DNA of 59,302 bases from Streptomyces sporangiiformans (GTDB taxonomy: Bacteria; Actinomycetota; Actinomycetes; Streptomycetales; Streptomycetaceae). Positions 50,576 through 59,302 of the stretch are shown here, in pieces (position 1 is the first letter of the stretch; the number at the start of each line of letters is the position of its first letter). The DNA lies in the NCBI RefSeq assembly GCF_005768555.2, contig NZ_VCHX02000137.1, forward strand, positions 1-59,302. Reading direction: 5' to 3'. Under the pieces are notes generated by a model. That model did no database searches and had not been told where the DNA came from. It saw only the letters and a program-made list of their open reading frames with translations. The position numbers were made by a program, and so were the translations under genes.

Positions 50576-51294
50576 AGACCATGAGGGTGGTGTCGCTGGT
50601 GCCGTCCCTCACGGAGGCGGTGGCCGCGTCTTTGCCCGGGGTGCTGGTCGGAGCGACGGACTGGTGCACTCATCCCGTCGATCTGGAGGTCGTACGGGTC
50701 GGGGGGACGAAGAATCCGGACGTCGACCGGATCGTTCGACTCGGCCCCGACCTGGTGATCGCCAACGAGGAGGAGAACCGGGAACCCGACCTCACCGCTT
50801 TGCGCGACGCGGGGATCGATGTGCTGGTCACCGAGGTTCGGGACGTGCCGCAGGCGTTCGGGGAGCTGGAGCGGGTGGTGAGGGCTTGCGGAGGGCGGGG
50901 GAGGCCTCGGTGGTTGGACGAGGCGGAGGCGGCGTGGGCGGAGCTGCCGGTTCCTGATCGCCGCGTTCGGGCGGTTGTGCCGATCTGGCGGCGGCCGTGG
51001 ATGGTTCTCGGCCGGGACACGTTCGCCGGGGATGTGCTGGCGCGGCTGGGGGTGGACAACGTGTACGCGGTGCATGCGGAGCGTTATCCGCGGGTGCCCA
51101 TCGAGGAGTTGAGGGCCGCGGGCTTTGTCGTGCTGCCCGACGAGCCGTATCGCTTTTCGGCGGAGGACGGGCCTGAGGCGTTTGCGGGGACGCCGTGTGC
51201 GTTGGTCAGCGGGCGTCACCTCACGTGGTACGGGCCCTCGCTGGTGGAGGCGCCGCGTGTGCTGGGTGAGGCGCTGCGGGCGGCTGCCGGTTGA
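50572..51294 (+). CDS. Helical-backbone metal receptor/BtuF-like binding protein, no signal peptide
   Basis: The 240-residue protein has RVVSLVPSLTEAVAASLPG, VGATDWCTHPVDL, VGGTKNPDVDRIVRLGPDLV and TFAGDVLARLGVDNVYA, the look of vitamin B12 or siderophore binding proteins (TroA superfamily). The start is GTG 50572 (overlapping the regulator stop) or ATG 50581. Neither gives a signal peptide or lipobox, which such receptors normally have, so it may act in the cytosol. No ABC partners are adjacent. Its link to the XRE-cupin gene suggests that they sense or bind the same compound. Confidence 0.85.
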   Translation: MKTMRVVSLVPSLTEAVAASLPGVLVGATDWCTHPVDLEVVRVGGTKNPDVDRIVRLGPDLVIANEEENREPDLTALRDAGIDVLVTEVRDVPQAFGELERVVRACGGRGRPRWLDEAEAAWAELPVPDRRVRAVVPIWRRPWMVLGRDTFAGDVLARLGVDNVYAVHAERYPRVPIEELRAAGFVVLPDEPYRFSAEDGPEAFAGTPCALVSGRHLTWYGPSLVEAPRVLGEALRAAAG

Positions 51295-51336
51295 CCAGGG
51301 GTTTCCCTTTCCCCAACCCCACCCCTTCCCGAAACA

Positions 51337-51475
51337 GGGGGCTGCGCCCCCAGACCCCCGACATCGCTCGCATTTCGGCTGCGGGCCGGTCGTGGCTGGT
51401 CGCGCAGTTCCCCGCGCCCCTGAAGGGCGCGCCCCACTCGCCCTCAGTCACCCAGCGAACCCTGAAGGGCGCACC
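51337..51475. repeat. Dispersed Streptomyces intergenic repeat, copy 2
   Basis: GGGGGC-TGC-GCCCCC (51337-51351) is a hairpin, followed by CGGTCGTGGCTGGTCGCGCA and GTTCCCCGCGCCCCTGAAGG, a sequence I recall as common in Streptomyces intergenic DNA. CCCTGAAGGGCGC occurs twice (about 51418 and 51460). It fills most of the 245-bp gap before the phosphotransferase gene. Confidence 0.6.
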
Positions 51476-51539
51476 CCCACCCACCCCACCCCAGGAAATG
51501 CGCTGGCGCCGGAGGCGGGTCGCGGCGCAGGATCGGGGG

Positions 51540-52508
51540 ATGACCTCCACCGCCCCGCCGGCCACAGGCGCTCGTACGCCGTGGGAAGACCTTCCCCACA
51601 CCGTGCGCGCCGCTGTCGCGGAGGTGCTGGGCGGTCCGGTCGTCGCCGCGGTCAGTCAGGACGGCGGGTTTTCGCCGGGCGTGGCAGCGCGCGTCCGGAC
51701 GGTCGAAGGGCAGCGCGCGTTCGTGAAGGCGGTGAGCGCCCAGAGCAACCCCGACAGCCCCGACATGCACCGCCGCGAGGCGCGCAACGCCGCCGCACTG
51801 CCGCTCGCAGTCCGCGCACCGCGGCTTCTGGGGACATATGACGACGGGACCTGGGTGGCCCTCGTCTTCGAGGACGTCGAGGGAAGGCAGCCTCATGTTC
51901 CCTGGAGGGAGAGGGAGTTGAGGATCGTACTCGACGAGGTGAGCGCGTTGGGGCGGGCGCTCACGCCGTCGCCGGTCGACGCGCCGCCCGTCGGGGAGCT
52001 CCAGGCCGAGGCTTTCCAGGGGTGGCATCGGATGATCGAGGCGGGCGACACGGGCGGTGAGGGAAGGGGGCTCGACCCGTGGATCGCTCGGAATCTGCAC
52101 CGGCTCGCCGAAGTCTCCGATCCCTGGGTCGAGTTCGCCTCCGGTGACACCCTCGCCCACGGAGATCTCCGCGCCGACAACATGCTGCTGACCGAGGACG
52201 GAGTCGTCTTCGTCGACTGGCCGCATGCCGTGCGGGCGGCGCCCTGGTTCGATCTGCTGATCTTGCTGCCCTGTGTACGGGCACAGGGCGGACCGGAGCC
52301 GGACGAGGTGTTCACCGGGCACCCGCTGGGGCGGGACGCGGACCCGGAGGGCGTGACCGCGACCCTGGCCGCGCTGGCGGGCTATTTCGTGCGGCAGTCG
52401 CGGCAGCCCGCTCCACCGGGGCTGCCGACACTGCGCGCGTTCCAGCGCGCCCAGGGCGCGACCGCTCTCGACTGGCTCAGGAAGCGGCTCGGACCAGGCC
52501 TTCCATGA
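51540..52508 (+). CDS. Aminoglycoside phosphotransferase family protein
   Basis: A 322-residue kinase-like protein. The catalytic loop is LAHGDLRADNMLLTEDG (HGD, N) and the metal site VVFVDWPHA. FVKAVSAQSNPDS and ALVFEDVEG complete the kinase-like fold. The N-terminal part is divergent. Substrate unknown: this family covers antibiotic, homoserine, choline and sugar kinases. The GGGGG before ATG 51540 is weak. It ends inside the 3' end of the amidotransferase gene, with a convergent overlap of 32 bases. Confidence 0.85.
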   Translation: MTSTAPPATGARTPWEDLPHTVRAAVAEVLGGPVVAAVSQDGGFSPGVAARVRTVEGQRAFVKAVSAQSNPDSPDMHRREARNAAALPLAVRAPRLLGTYDDGTWVALVFEDVEGRQPHVPWRERELRIVLDEVSALGRALTPSPVDAPPVGELQAEAFQGWHRMIEAGDTGGEGRGLDPWIARNLHRLAEVSDPWVEFASGDTLAHGDLRADNMLLTEDGVVFVDWPHAVRAAPWFDLLILLPCVRAQGGPEPDEVFTGHPLGRDADPEGVTATLAALAGYFVRQSRQPAPPGLPTLRAFQRAQGATALDWLRKRLGPGLP

Positions 52509-53160
52509 CCCTGAGGTCCTCGCCCATCTCCGGGTGCCATTGGACGCCCAGCACCCAGCCGGGCCCGGGCAGCTCCACGGCCTCCACCGTCCCGTCCGGC
52601 GCGTGGGCCGATGCCATGAGGCCGGAGCCGAGCCGGTCCACGGACTGGTGGTGGTACGTCGGGACCGATGCCTCCTCCGGCACCAGACGGGAGTAGAGAG
52701 AGCCCGGCACCGGCTTCACCGGGTGCCGGCCGAAGACGCCCACGACCTCGACGTGGCCCTCGATGTGCTGCACGAGGGTCCCGCCGAGGGCGACGTTCAG
52801 CAGCTGCATCCCGCGGCAGATACCGAGCAGGGGTGTGCCGGAGGCCAACGCGGCGTCGATCAGGGCGAGTTCCCAGCTGTCCCGCTCGCGGGCCTCGGGA
52901 CCCGTCCGGGGCTCGCGAGCGGCGCCGTACCGCGCCGGATCCACGTCCGGGCCGCCCGCGATCACGAGCCCGTCGAGCCGGGCGACGGTCGCCGCGGCGT
53001 GCGCGGGCTCGTCCGGCGGCAGCATCGCGACGAGCCCGCCCGCGTCCCGCACCAGCCGTGGATATCCAGCGGGCAGCAGCGCCGCCTCCAGCTCCCACAC
53101 ACCCCAGCGCGCGGACTCCAGATACGTACTGACTCCGATCAGCGGCCTGCCGCCCACCAT
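52477..53160 (-). CDS. Class I amidotransferase-like gamma-glutamyl hydrolase (PuuD type)
   Basis: About 227 residues. IAGGPDVDPARYGA, the nucleophile loop LGICRGMQLLN with the Cys, and VQWHPEM with the His-Glu pair are present. PuuD enzymes hydrolyse gamma-glutamyl-GABA; in this cluster the substrate could be a gamma-glutamyl product of the GlnA4 route. AAGGAG is 10 bases before ATG 53160 but only 1 base before ATG 53169, so 53160 is preferred. It is the last gene of the minus-strand branch, after the permease. Its end overlaps the phosphotransferase gene. Confidence 0.88.
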   Translation of the reverse strand: MVGGRPLIGVSTYLESARWGVWELEAALLPAGYPRLVRDAGGLVAMLPPDEPAHAAATVARLDGLVIAGGPDVDPARYGAAREPRTGPEARERDSWELALIDAALASGTPLLGICRGMQLLNVALGGTLVQHIEGHVEVVGVFGRHPVKPVPGSLYSRLVPEEASVPTYHHQSVDRLGSGLMASAHAPDGTVEAVELPGPGWVLGVQWHPEMGEDLRVMEGLVRAAS

Positions 53161-53178
53161 GAACTCCATTCTCCTTGA

Positions 53179-54624
<1,446 letters not shown>

Positions 54625-54708
54625 GGGCGGACTCCCCAGCGCAGCGGAACACAATGGATCGGAGCCATACCTTTGCGGTCCGCGTGGCCGGAAGGCAAGG
54701 GGTCTGCA

Positions 54709-55443
54709 TCAGGTGAGGAAGCCGCGCAGCAGGGCGGCGGTCCCCGCGCAGTGCTCGCGCATCATCTCGCGCGCCCCGTCGGCGTCCCCGTCGAGTACGG
54801 CCTCCACCAGGGCCGTGTGCTGCTGCTGCGAGTGCTCCAGGTTCCGGACCAGCAGCGGAATGCAGTCCAGCAGATCGTTCACGGTCGCCCGTACGGCCGC
54901 GTACTGGGCGGTGAGGGTCGGCGAACCGCACAGTTCGGTGAGCGTGAGGTGCAGCAGCGTGTCCAGGCGGCGGTAGTCGGCGAGCGGTGCGTCGTGGGTG
55001 CGGGCGAGGGCGTCCCGCAGCCGTGCGGCCTGCTCCTCGTCCAGCCCGTGCTGGGCGCACAGGCCGGCCGCGCCCACCTCCAGGACCTCACGGAAGCGCA
55101 GGACGTCCTCGATGTCGGTCCCCTCGACCCGGCGGCGCAGCTCGTCCTCGCCGGGCGCCCCGGTCCTCGGCAGGACGAACGTGCCGCCGTAGCGTCCGCG
55201 CCGCGACTCGACCAGCCCCTGGTCCTGCAGCACCTTCAGCACCTCGCGCAACGTCACCCGGCTGACCCCCAGCCGCTCCGCCAACTCCCGTTCGGCGGGC
55301 AGCCGTTCACCGCCGGGCACCAGGCCGAGCCGTACGACCTGGAGGATCTGTTCCAGCGCCTCCTCGAATCCGTTGCCCGCCCGCACCGGCCGCAGCACCG
55401 GTGTCAGCTGATCGTTCACGCCGTGTCCGTCCGACTGCGACAT
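54709..55443 (-). CDS. GntR family (FadR subfamily) regulator
   Basis: The 244-residue protein has a winged helix ILQVVRLGLVPGGERLPAER and SRVTLREVLKVLQDQGLVES, then an all-helical FCD domain (GTDIEDVLRFREVLEVGAAG, DTLLHLTLTELCGSP). GAAGGGGG lies nine bases before ATG 55443. It is divergent from glnA4 across 77 bases and probably controls both directions. The gap to the permease start on the other side is 84 bases, so the permease may have a separate promoter or be read from this gene. Confidence 0.9.
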   Translation of the reverse strand: MSQSDGHGVNDQLTPVLRPVRAGNGFEEALEQILQVVRLGLVPGGERLPAERELAERLGVSRVTLREVLKVLQDQGLVESRRGRYGGTFVLPRTGAPGEDELRRRVEGTDIEDVLRFREVLEVGAAGLCAQHGLDEEQAARLRDALARTHDAPLADYRRLDTLLHLTLTELCGSPTLTAQYAAVRATVNDLLDCIPLLVRNLEHSQQQHTALVEAVLDGDADGAREMMREHCAGTAALLRGFLT

Positions 55444-55467
55444 CTGGCCGTACCCCCTTCCCAAGCA

Positions 55468-55499
55468 ATGGTTCTCAGCAATACCTTATGGCTCTCGGC
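55468..55499. promoter_or_regulatory. Direct-repeat candidate operator for the GntR regulator
   Basis: ATGGTTCTCAGC (55468-55479) and ATGGCTCTCGGC (55488-55499) match at 10 of 12 positions and are 20 bp apart. They lie in the 77-bp divergent region. An imperfect GGT-to-ACC dyad at 55470-55485 overlaps the first. Confidence 0.45.
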
Positions 55500-55520
55500 T
55501 GACCCAAGGAGGCCTTTCCC

Positions 55521-56885
55521 GTGGCAGACCGCACACCACCGCTCAGCGTCGAGGAGCTGCACGCCCTCGTCGCCGGCGGAGAGATCGACACCGTCGTCCT
55601 GGCCTTCCCGGACATGCAGGGACGGCTCCAAGGCAAGCGGTTCGCCGCGCGCTTCTTCCTCGACGAGGTGCTGCACCACGGTACGGAGGGCTGCAACTAC
55701 CTCCTCGCGGTCGACACCGAGATGAACACCGTCGACGGCTACGAGATGTCCTCCTGGGAGCGCGGATACGGCGACTTCGCCATGCATCCGGATCTCAGTA
55801 CCCTCCGCCGCGTCCCGTGGAACGCCGGCACCGCCATGCTCATGGCCGACCTCGCCTGGAACAACGACTCGCCCGTCGTCGCCGCACCCCGCCAGATCCT
55901 CCGCCGCCAGCTGGAGCGGCTCGCCGAGTACGGCTTCACCGCCAACGTCGGCACGGAGCTGGAGTTCATCGTCTTCAAGGACACGTACGAGCAGGCCTGG
56001 GACGCGAACTACCGGGACCTCACCCCGGCGAACCAGTACAACATCGACTACTCGGTGCTGGGCACGGGCCGCATCGAGCCCCTGCTGCGCCGTATCCGCA
56101 ACGAGATGGAGGGCGCGGGGCTGACCGTCGAGTCCGCCAAGGGTGAGTGCAATCCCGGCCAGCACGAGATCGTCTTCAAGTACGACGACGCCCTGGTCAC
56201 CTGCGACCAGCACGCCGTCTACAAGACCGGCGCCAAGGAGATCGCCGCCCAGGAGGGTGTCTCGCTCACCTTCATGGCGAAGTTCAACGAACGCGAGGGC
56301 AACTCCTGCCACATCCACCTCTCGCTCGCCGACAAGAACGGCAGCAGCGCCATGGCGGGCGACGGCCCCGGTGGCATGTCGCCCGTCATGCGTCACTTCC
56401 TCGCCGGTCAGCTGGCCGCACTGAGAGACTTCTCGCTGCTGTACGCGCCCAACATCAACTCGTACAAGCGATTCCAGCCCGGCTCCTTCGCGCCGACCGC
56501 CGTCGCCTGGGGCTACGACAACCGCACCTGCGCGCTCCGCGTCGTCGGCCACGGCCGCTCGATGCGCTTCGAGAACCGGCTGCCCGGAGGCGATGTCAAT
56601 CCGCATCTCGCCGTCGCCGGACTCGTCGCGGCCGGTCTGTACGGCATAGAACAGCAGCTGGAGCTGCCCGAGCCGTGCACGGGCAACGCGTACGCCACGG
56701 AGTACGAGCATGTCCCCACCACTCTGCGCGAGGCCGCCGACCTCTGGGAGACCAGTCCCATCGCCAAGGCCGCCTTCGGGGACGAGGTCGTCGCCCACTA
56801 CCGCAACATGGCGCGCGTCGAGCTGGACGCCTTCGACGCCGCGGTGACCGACTGGGAGCTCCGCCGCTCCTTCGAACGCATGTGA
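55521..56885 (+). CDS. glnA4: Gamma-glutamylethanolamide/polyamine synthetase GlnA4
   Basis: A 454-residue glutamine-synthetase-like ligase that joins glutamate to an amine rather than ammonia. VGTELEFIVF, EGNSCHIHLSL, SYKRFQPGSFAPTAVAWGYD and RFENRLPGGDVNPHLAVAG are the metal and nucleotide sites. The order GntR, this gene, aldehyde dehydrogenase, SDR matches the S. coelicolor SCO1614-SCO1611 neighbourhood, where GlnA4 makes gamma-glutamylethanolamide. GTG 55521 follows AAGGAGG. No adenylylation-type loop Tyr is expected in this group. Confidence 0.93.
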   Translation: MADRTPPLSVEELHALVAGGEIDTVVLAFPDMQGRLQGKRFAARFFLDEVLHHGTEGCNYLLAVDTEMNTVDGYEMSSWERGYGDFAMHPDLSTLRRVPWNAGTAMLMADLAWNNDSPVVAAPRQILRRQLERLAEYGFTANVGTELEFIVFKDTYEQAWDANYRDLTPANQYNIDYSVLGTGRIEPLLRRIRNEMEGAGLTVESAKGECNPGQHEIVFKYDDALVTCDQHAVYKTGAKEIAAQEGVSLTFMAKFNEREGNSCHIHLSLADKNGSSAMAGDGPGGMSPVMRHFLAGQLAALRDFSLLYAPNINSYKRFQPGSFAPTAVAWGYDNRTCALRVVGHGRSMRFENRLPGGDVNPHLAVAGLVAAGLYGIEQQLELPEPCTGNAYATEYEHVPTTLREAADLWETSPIAKAAFGDEVVAHYRNMARVELDAFDAAVTDWELRRSFERM

Positions 56886-56896
56886 GAGGTCTTTCC

Positions 56897-58273
56897 TTGT
56901 CCGAGCACGAGCTCCAAGTCCTGAATCCGGCGACGGAGGAGGTCGTCGCCACCGTCCCGGCCGCGACCCCGCAAGACGTGCACGCTGCCGTCGTACGGGC
57001 GGCGAAGGCGCAGGAAGGGTGGGCCGCCCTCGCGCCCGGCGAGCGGGCCCGGTTGCTGCGCCGCTTCGCCGCCCTCGTCGACGAACACGTCGAGGAACTC
57101 GCCCGGCTGGAGGTCCGCGAGGCCGGACACACCATCGGCAACGCCCGCTGGGAGGCGGGCAACGTCCGTGATCTGCTCGACTACGCGGCGGGGGGAGTGG
57201 AGCGGCTGAACGGGCGGCAGATCCCCGTGCCCGGCGGCCTCGATGTCACGATCCTCGAACCCCTCGGGGTCGTCGGCGTGATCGCTCCGTGGAACTTCCC
57301 GATGCCGATCGCCGCCTGGGGCACCGCGCCGGCGCTCGCGGCGGGCAACGCCGTCATCCTCAAGCCCGCGGAGACCACTCCGCTGACGGCTCTGCGGCTG
57401 GCCGAACTCGCCCTGGAGGCCGGGCTTCCCGAGGGTCTCTTCCAGGTGCTTCCCGGTGAGGGGCCCGTGGCGGGCGACGCGCTGGTCGGGCATCCGCAGG
57501 TCGCGAAGATCGTCTTCACGGGGTCGACGCCGGTCGGCAAACAGGTGCTGGCGAAGGGGTCGGCCCTCCTGAAGCCCGTCACCCTCGAACTCGGCGGCAA
57601 GAGCCCGAACATCGTCTTCGCCGACGCCGACATCGAAGCCGCCGCCGCGGCCACCCCGATGTCCTTCCTCGACAACTCCGGCCAGGACTGCTGCGCCCGC
57701 ACCCGCATCCTCGTCCAGCGCACGGCGTACGACCGCTTCCTGGAACTCCTCGCCCCCGCCGTCGAGTCCGTCCTCGTCGGCGACCCGGCCGACGAGAAGA
57801 CCGCGATGGGCCCGCTGATCTCCAAGGTCCAGCTGGAGCGCGTTCGTTCGTACGTCGCCGACGATCCGCAGGGCATCCGCGGCACCGCACCCGAGGGCCC
57901 CGGCTTCTGGTTCCCGCCCACCGTCCTGACCGGAGTCGAGCCCCACGCGCGCGTGGCCGTCGAAGAGGTCTTCGGGCCGGTCGCGGTCGTCCTGCCCTTC
58001 GAGGACGAGGCGGACGCGATCCGGCTCGCCAACGCCACCGAGTACGGACTGTCCGGCTCCATCTGGACCAGGGATGTCGGCCGGGCGCTGCGCGTGTCGC
58101 AGGCCGTCCGCGCCGGGAACCTGTCCGTCAACTCCCACGCCAGCGTCCGCTACTGGACCCCGTTCGGCGGCTACAAGCAGTCCGGACTCGGCCGCGAACT
58201 CGGTCCTGACGCCCTCACCGCCTTCACCGAGACCAAGAACGTCTTCATCAGCACGGAAGGTCCAGCACAGTGA
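56897..58273 (+). CDS. NAD(P)-dependent aldehyde dehydrogenase
   Basis: The 458-residue enzyme has the substrate-binding PWNFPMPIAAW, cofactor loop FTGSTPVGKQVL, ELGGKSPNIVF with the general base, and catalytic NSGQDCCARTR. It would oxidise the aldehyde formed from the gamma-glutamylated amine. TTG 56897 is used because GAGAGG lies seven bases upstream; a GTG at 56882 overlapping the glnA4 stop is an alternative. It overlaps the SDR gene by GTGA. Substrate inferred from context only. Confidence 0.93.
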   Translation: MSEHELQVLNPATEEVVATVPAATPQDVHAAVVRAAKAQEGWAALAPGERARLLRRFAALVDEHVEELARLEVREAGHTIGNARWEAGNVRDLLDYAAGGVERLNGRQIPVPGGLDVTILEPLGVVGVIAPWNFPMPIAAWGTAPALAAGNAVILKPAETTPLTALRLAELALEAGLPEGLFQVLPGEGPVAGDALVGHPQVAKIVFTGSTPVGKQVLAKGSALLKPVTLELGGKSPNIVFADADIEAAAAATPMSFLDNSGQDCCARTRILVQRTAYDRFLELLAPAVESVLVGDPADEKTAMGPLISKVQLERVRSYVADDPQGIRGTAPEGPGFWFPPTVLTGVEPHARVAVEEVFGPVAVVLPFEDEADAIRLANATEYGLSGSIWTRDVGRALRVSQAVRAGNLSVNSHASVRYWTPFGGYKQSGLGRELGPDALTAFTETKNVFISTEGPAQ

Positions 58274-59052
58274 CCGAAGAAAGCATCTGCCGCCGCCTCG
58301 TCGGCCGTACCGCCGTCATCACCGGCGCGGGCAGCGGCATCGGCCTCGCCACCGCGCGGCGACTCGCGTCCGAGGGCGCGCATGTCGTCTGCGGTGACGT
58401 CGACGAGACCCGCGGCAAAGCGGCCGCCGAGGAGGTCGGCGGCATCTACGTGAGCGTCGACGTCACGGACGCCGAGCAGGTCGAGGCGCTCTTCAAGACC
58501 GCCTACGACACCTACGGTTCGGTCGACATCGCCTTCAACAACGCGGGCATCTCGCCGCCCGACGACGACTCCATCCTGGAGACCGGCCTGGAGGCCTGGA
58601 AGCGGGTCCAGGAGGTCAACCTCACCTCCGTGTACCTGTGCTGCAAGGCCGCGATCCCCTACATGCGGCGCCAGGGCAAGGGCTCCATCATCAACACGGC
58701 GTCGTTCGTGGCGCGGATGGGCGCGGCGACCTCCCAGATCTCGTACACCGCCTCCAAGGGCGGCGTCCTCGCCATGTCCCGCGAACTGGGCGTGCAGTTC
58801 GCCCGCGAGGGCATCCGGGTCAACGCGCTGTGCCCGGGACCGGTCAACACCCCGCTCCTGCAGGAGCTGTTCGCCAAGGACCCGGAGCGGGCGGCCCGCC
58901 GCCTCGTGCACATCCCGGTCGGGCGCTTCGCGGAGGCCGAGGAGATCGCCGCGGCCGTCGCCTTCCTCGCCAGCGACGACTCCGCCTTCGTGAACGCCAC
59001 CGACTTCCTTGTGGACGGCGGGATCTCGGGCGCCTACGTCACACCGGTGTAG
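58270..59052 (+). CDS. Short-chain dehydrogenase/reductase, 3-oxoacyl-ACP reductase-like
   Basis: The 260-residue Rossmann enzyme has TGAGSGIGLATA (cofactor loop), NNAGISPP, catalytic serine region INTASFVARMG and Y-x3-K in SYTASKGG, then CPGPVNTPLLQ. It acts probably on the alcohol or aldehyde of the gamma-glutamylated amine route. GTG 58270 overlaps the aldehyde dehydrogenase stop. It is the last gene of the operon that starts with glnA4. Confidence 0.93.
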   Translation: MTEESICRRLVGRTAVITGAGSGIGLATARRLASEGAHVVCGDVDETRGKAAAEEVGGIYVSVDVTDAEQVEALFKTAYDTYGSVDIAFNNAGISPPDDDSILETGLEAWKRVQEVNLTSVYLCCKAAIPYMRRQGKGSIINTASFVARMGAATSQISYTASKGGVLAMSRELGVQFAREGIRVNALCPGPVNTPLLQELFAKDPERAARRLVHIPVGRFAEAEEIAAAVAFLASDDSAFVNATDFLVDGGISGAYVTPV

Positions 59053-59104
59053 GCAAGCCAGAACACCTCTCACGGTCACGAGCGTCACGTCCTAGAGTGC
59101 CGGG

Positions 59105-59302
59105 ATGAGCATGACGCCTCCGCCCGGCTGGTATCGCGATCCGTCGGCCCCGCATGTCGAGCGCTGGTGGGACGGGACCGCCTGGACCGAGCACCGGCGT
59201 GCGCCCGAGGCGCCCCAACAGCCCGTGGCGCCGCCGGGTTCCGCTCCGGCGCCCGGTTTCGGCCCCGGCCCCGGCCCCGGCCCCGGCGCGGGCACGGGGG
59301 CG
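59105..59302 (+). CDS. DUF2510 domain protein, 3' end outside the window
   Basis: Sixty-six codons are present, with no stop before the window ends. PPPGWYRDPSAPHVERWWDG and TAWTEHRR form the DUF2510 motif, a short Trp-rich segment found at the N-terminus of many actinobacterial membrane proteins. It is followed by a Pro/Gly-rich linker (FGPGPGPGPGAGTG). ATG 59105 is used; a second in-frame ATG is two codons on. Function and the rest of the protein cannot be told. Confidence 0.85.
   Translation, partial: MSMTPPPGWYRDPSAPHVERWWDGTAWTEHRRAPEAPQQPVAPPGSAPAPGFGPGPGPGPGAGTGA

Overview
The window is high-GC actinobacterial DNA, almost certainly from Streptomyces. It has tightly packed genes with many GTG and TTG starts, GTGA/ATGA stop-start overlaps, strong inverted-repeat terminators, a complete Pup-proteasome locus and a five-gene conservon. 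No tRNA, rRNA, CRISPR array, integrase or intact insertion sequence was found. The gene order recalls the S. coelicolor SCO1611-SCO1652 region; that comparison is from memory, not a search.

Layout. (1) 1-5.8 kb: response regulator and RecB-like nuclease (minus), site-2 protease with CBS domains, tRNA m1A58 methyltransferase, and an exported DLDGDG-containing hypothetical. (2) 5.8-25.1 kb: the protein-degradation and export block: ferredoxin (minus), arc, dop, pup, a broken endonuclease VII-like gene, prcB, prcA, a LacI regulator and MFS transporter placed between prcA and pafA, pafA, two FKBP-type prolyl isomerases, pafB, pafC, tatA, tatC and helY. (3) 25.2-32.8 kb: a minus-strand operon for urea or, more probably, guanidine breakdown (two DUF1989 proteins, a urea-carboxylase-family enzyme, allophanate hydrolase) beside a divergent TetR regulator. 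(4) 33.1-37.8 kb: a conservon (sensor kinase-like, roadblock, DUF742, Ras-like GTPase, CYP157-like P450) resembling cvn9/rar. (5) 37.9-43.3 kb: pseudouridine synthase plus APC permease (minus), PadR regulator and a DrrAB-like ABC exporter. (6) 43.5-49.5 kb: iron-regulated siderophore-interacting protein, a 5'-3' exonuclease, and an OpuA-type glycine betaine ABC transporter whose permease carries two tandem substrate-binding domains. (7) 50.0-59.3 kb: XRE-cupin regulator coupled to a metal-receptor-like protein, a phosphotransferase, then an ethanolamine/gamma-glutamylation cluster (class I amidotransferase hydrolase, APC permease, GntR regulator, glnA4, aldehyde dehydrogenase, SDR), and the start of a DUF2510 protein cut by the window edge.

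How parts work together. Arc unfolds pupylated proteins into the PrcAB core. PafA attaches Pup and Dop removes it. PafB and PafC are WYL regulators, and TatA/TatC move folded proteins out. In the nitrogen genes, the urea/guanidine operon and the APC permease 8 kb away share a near-identical promoter-operator (-10-like TAATTT running into a CTGTCG-NN-CGACAG palindrome), which suggests one regulator, most simply the adjacent TetR, controls both uptake and breakdown. The glnA4 cluster has the gene set expected for ethanolamine use through gamma-glutamyl intermediates.

The most notable observations are the shared operator, the tandem-SBD permease, the P450 without an ExxR motif, the Pup gene that already encodes a terminal Glu, the broken endonuclease gene overlapping prcB, and a recurring pattern of short tandem repeats that include or follow stop codons.
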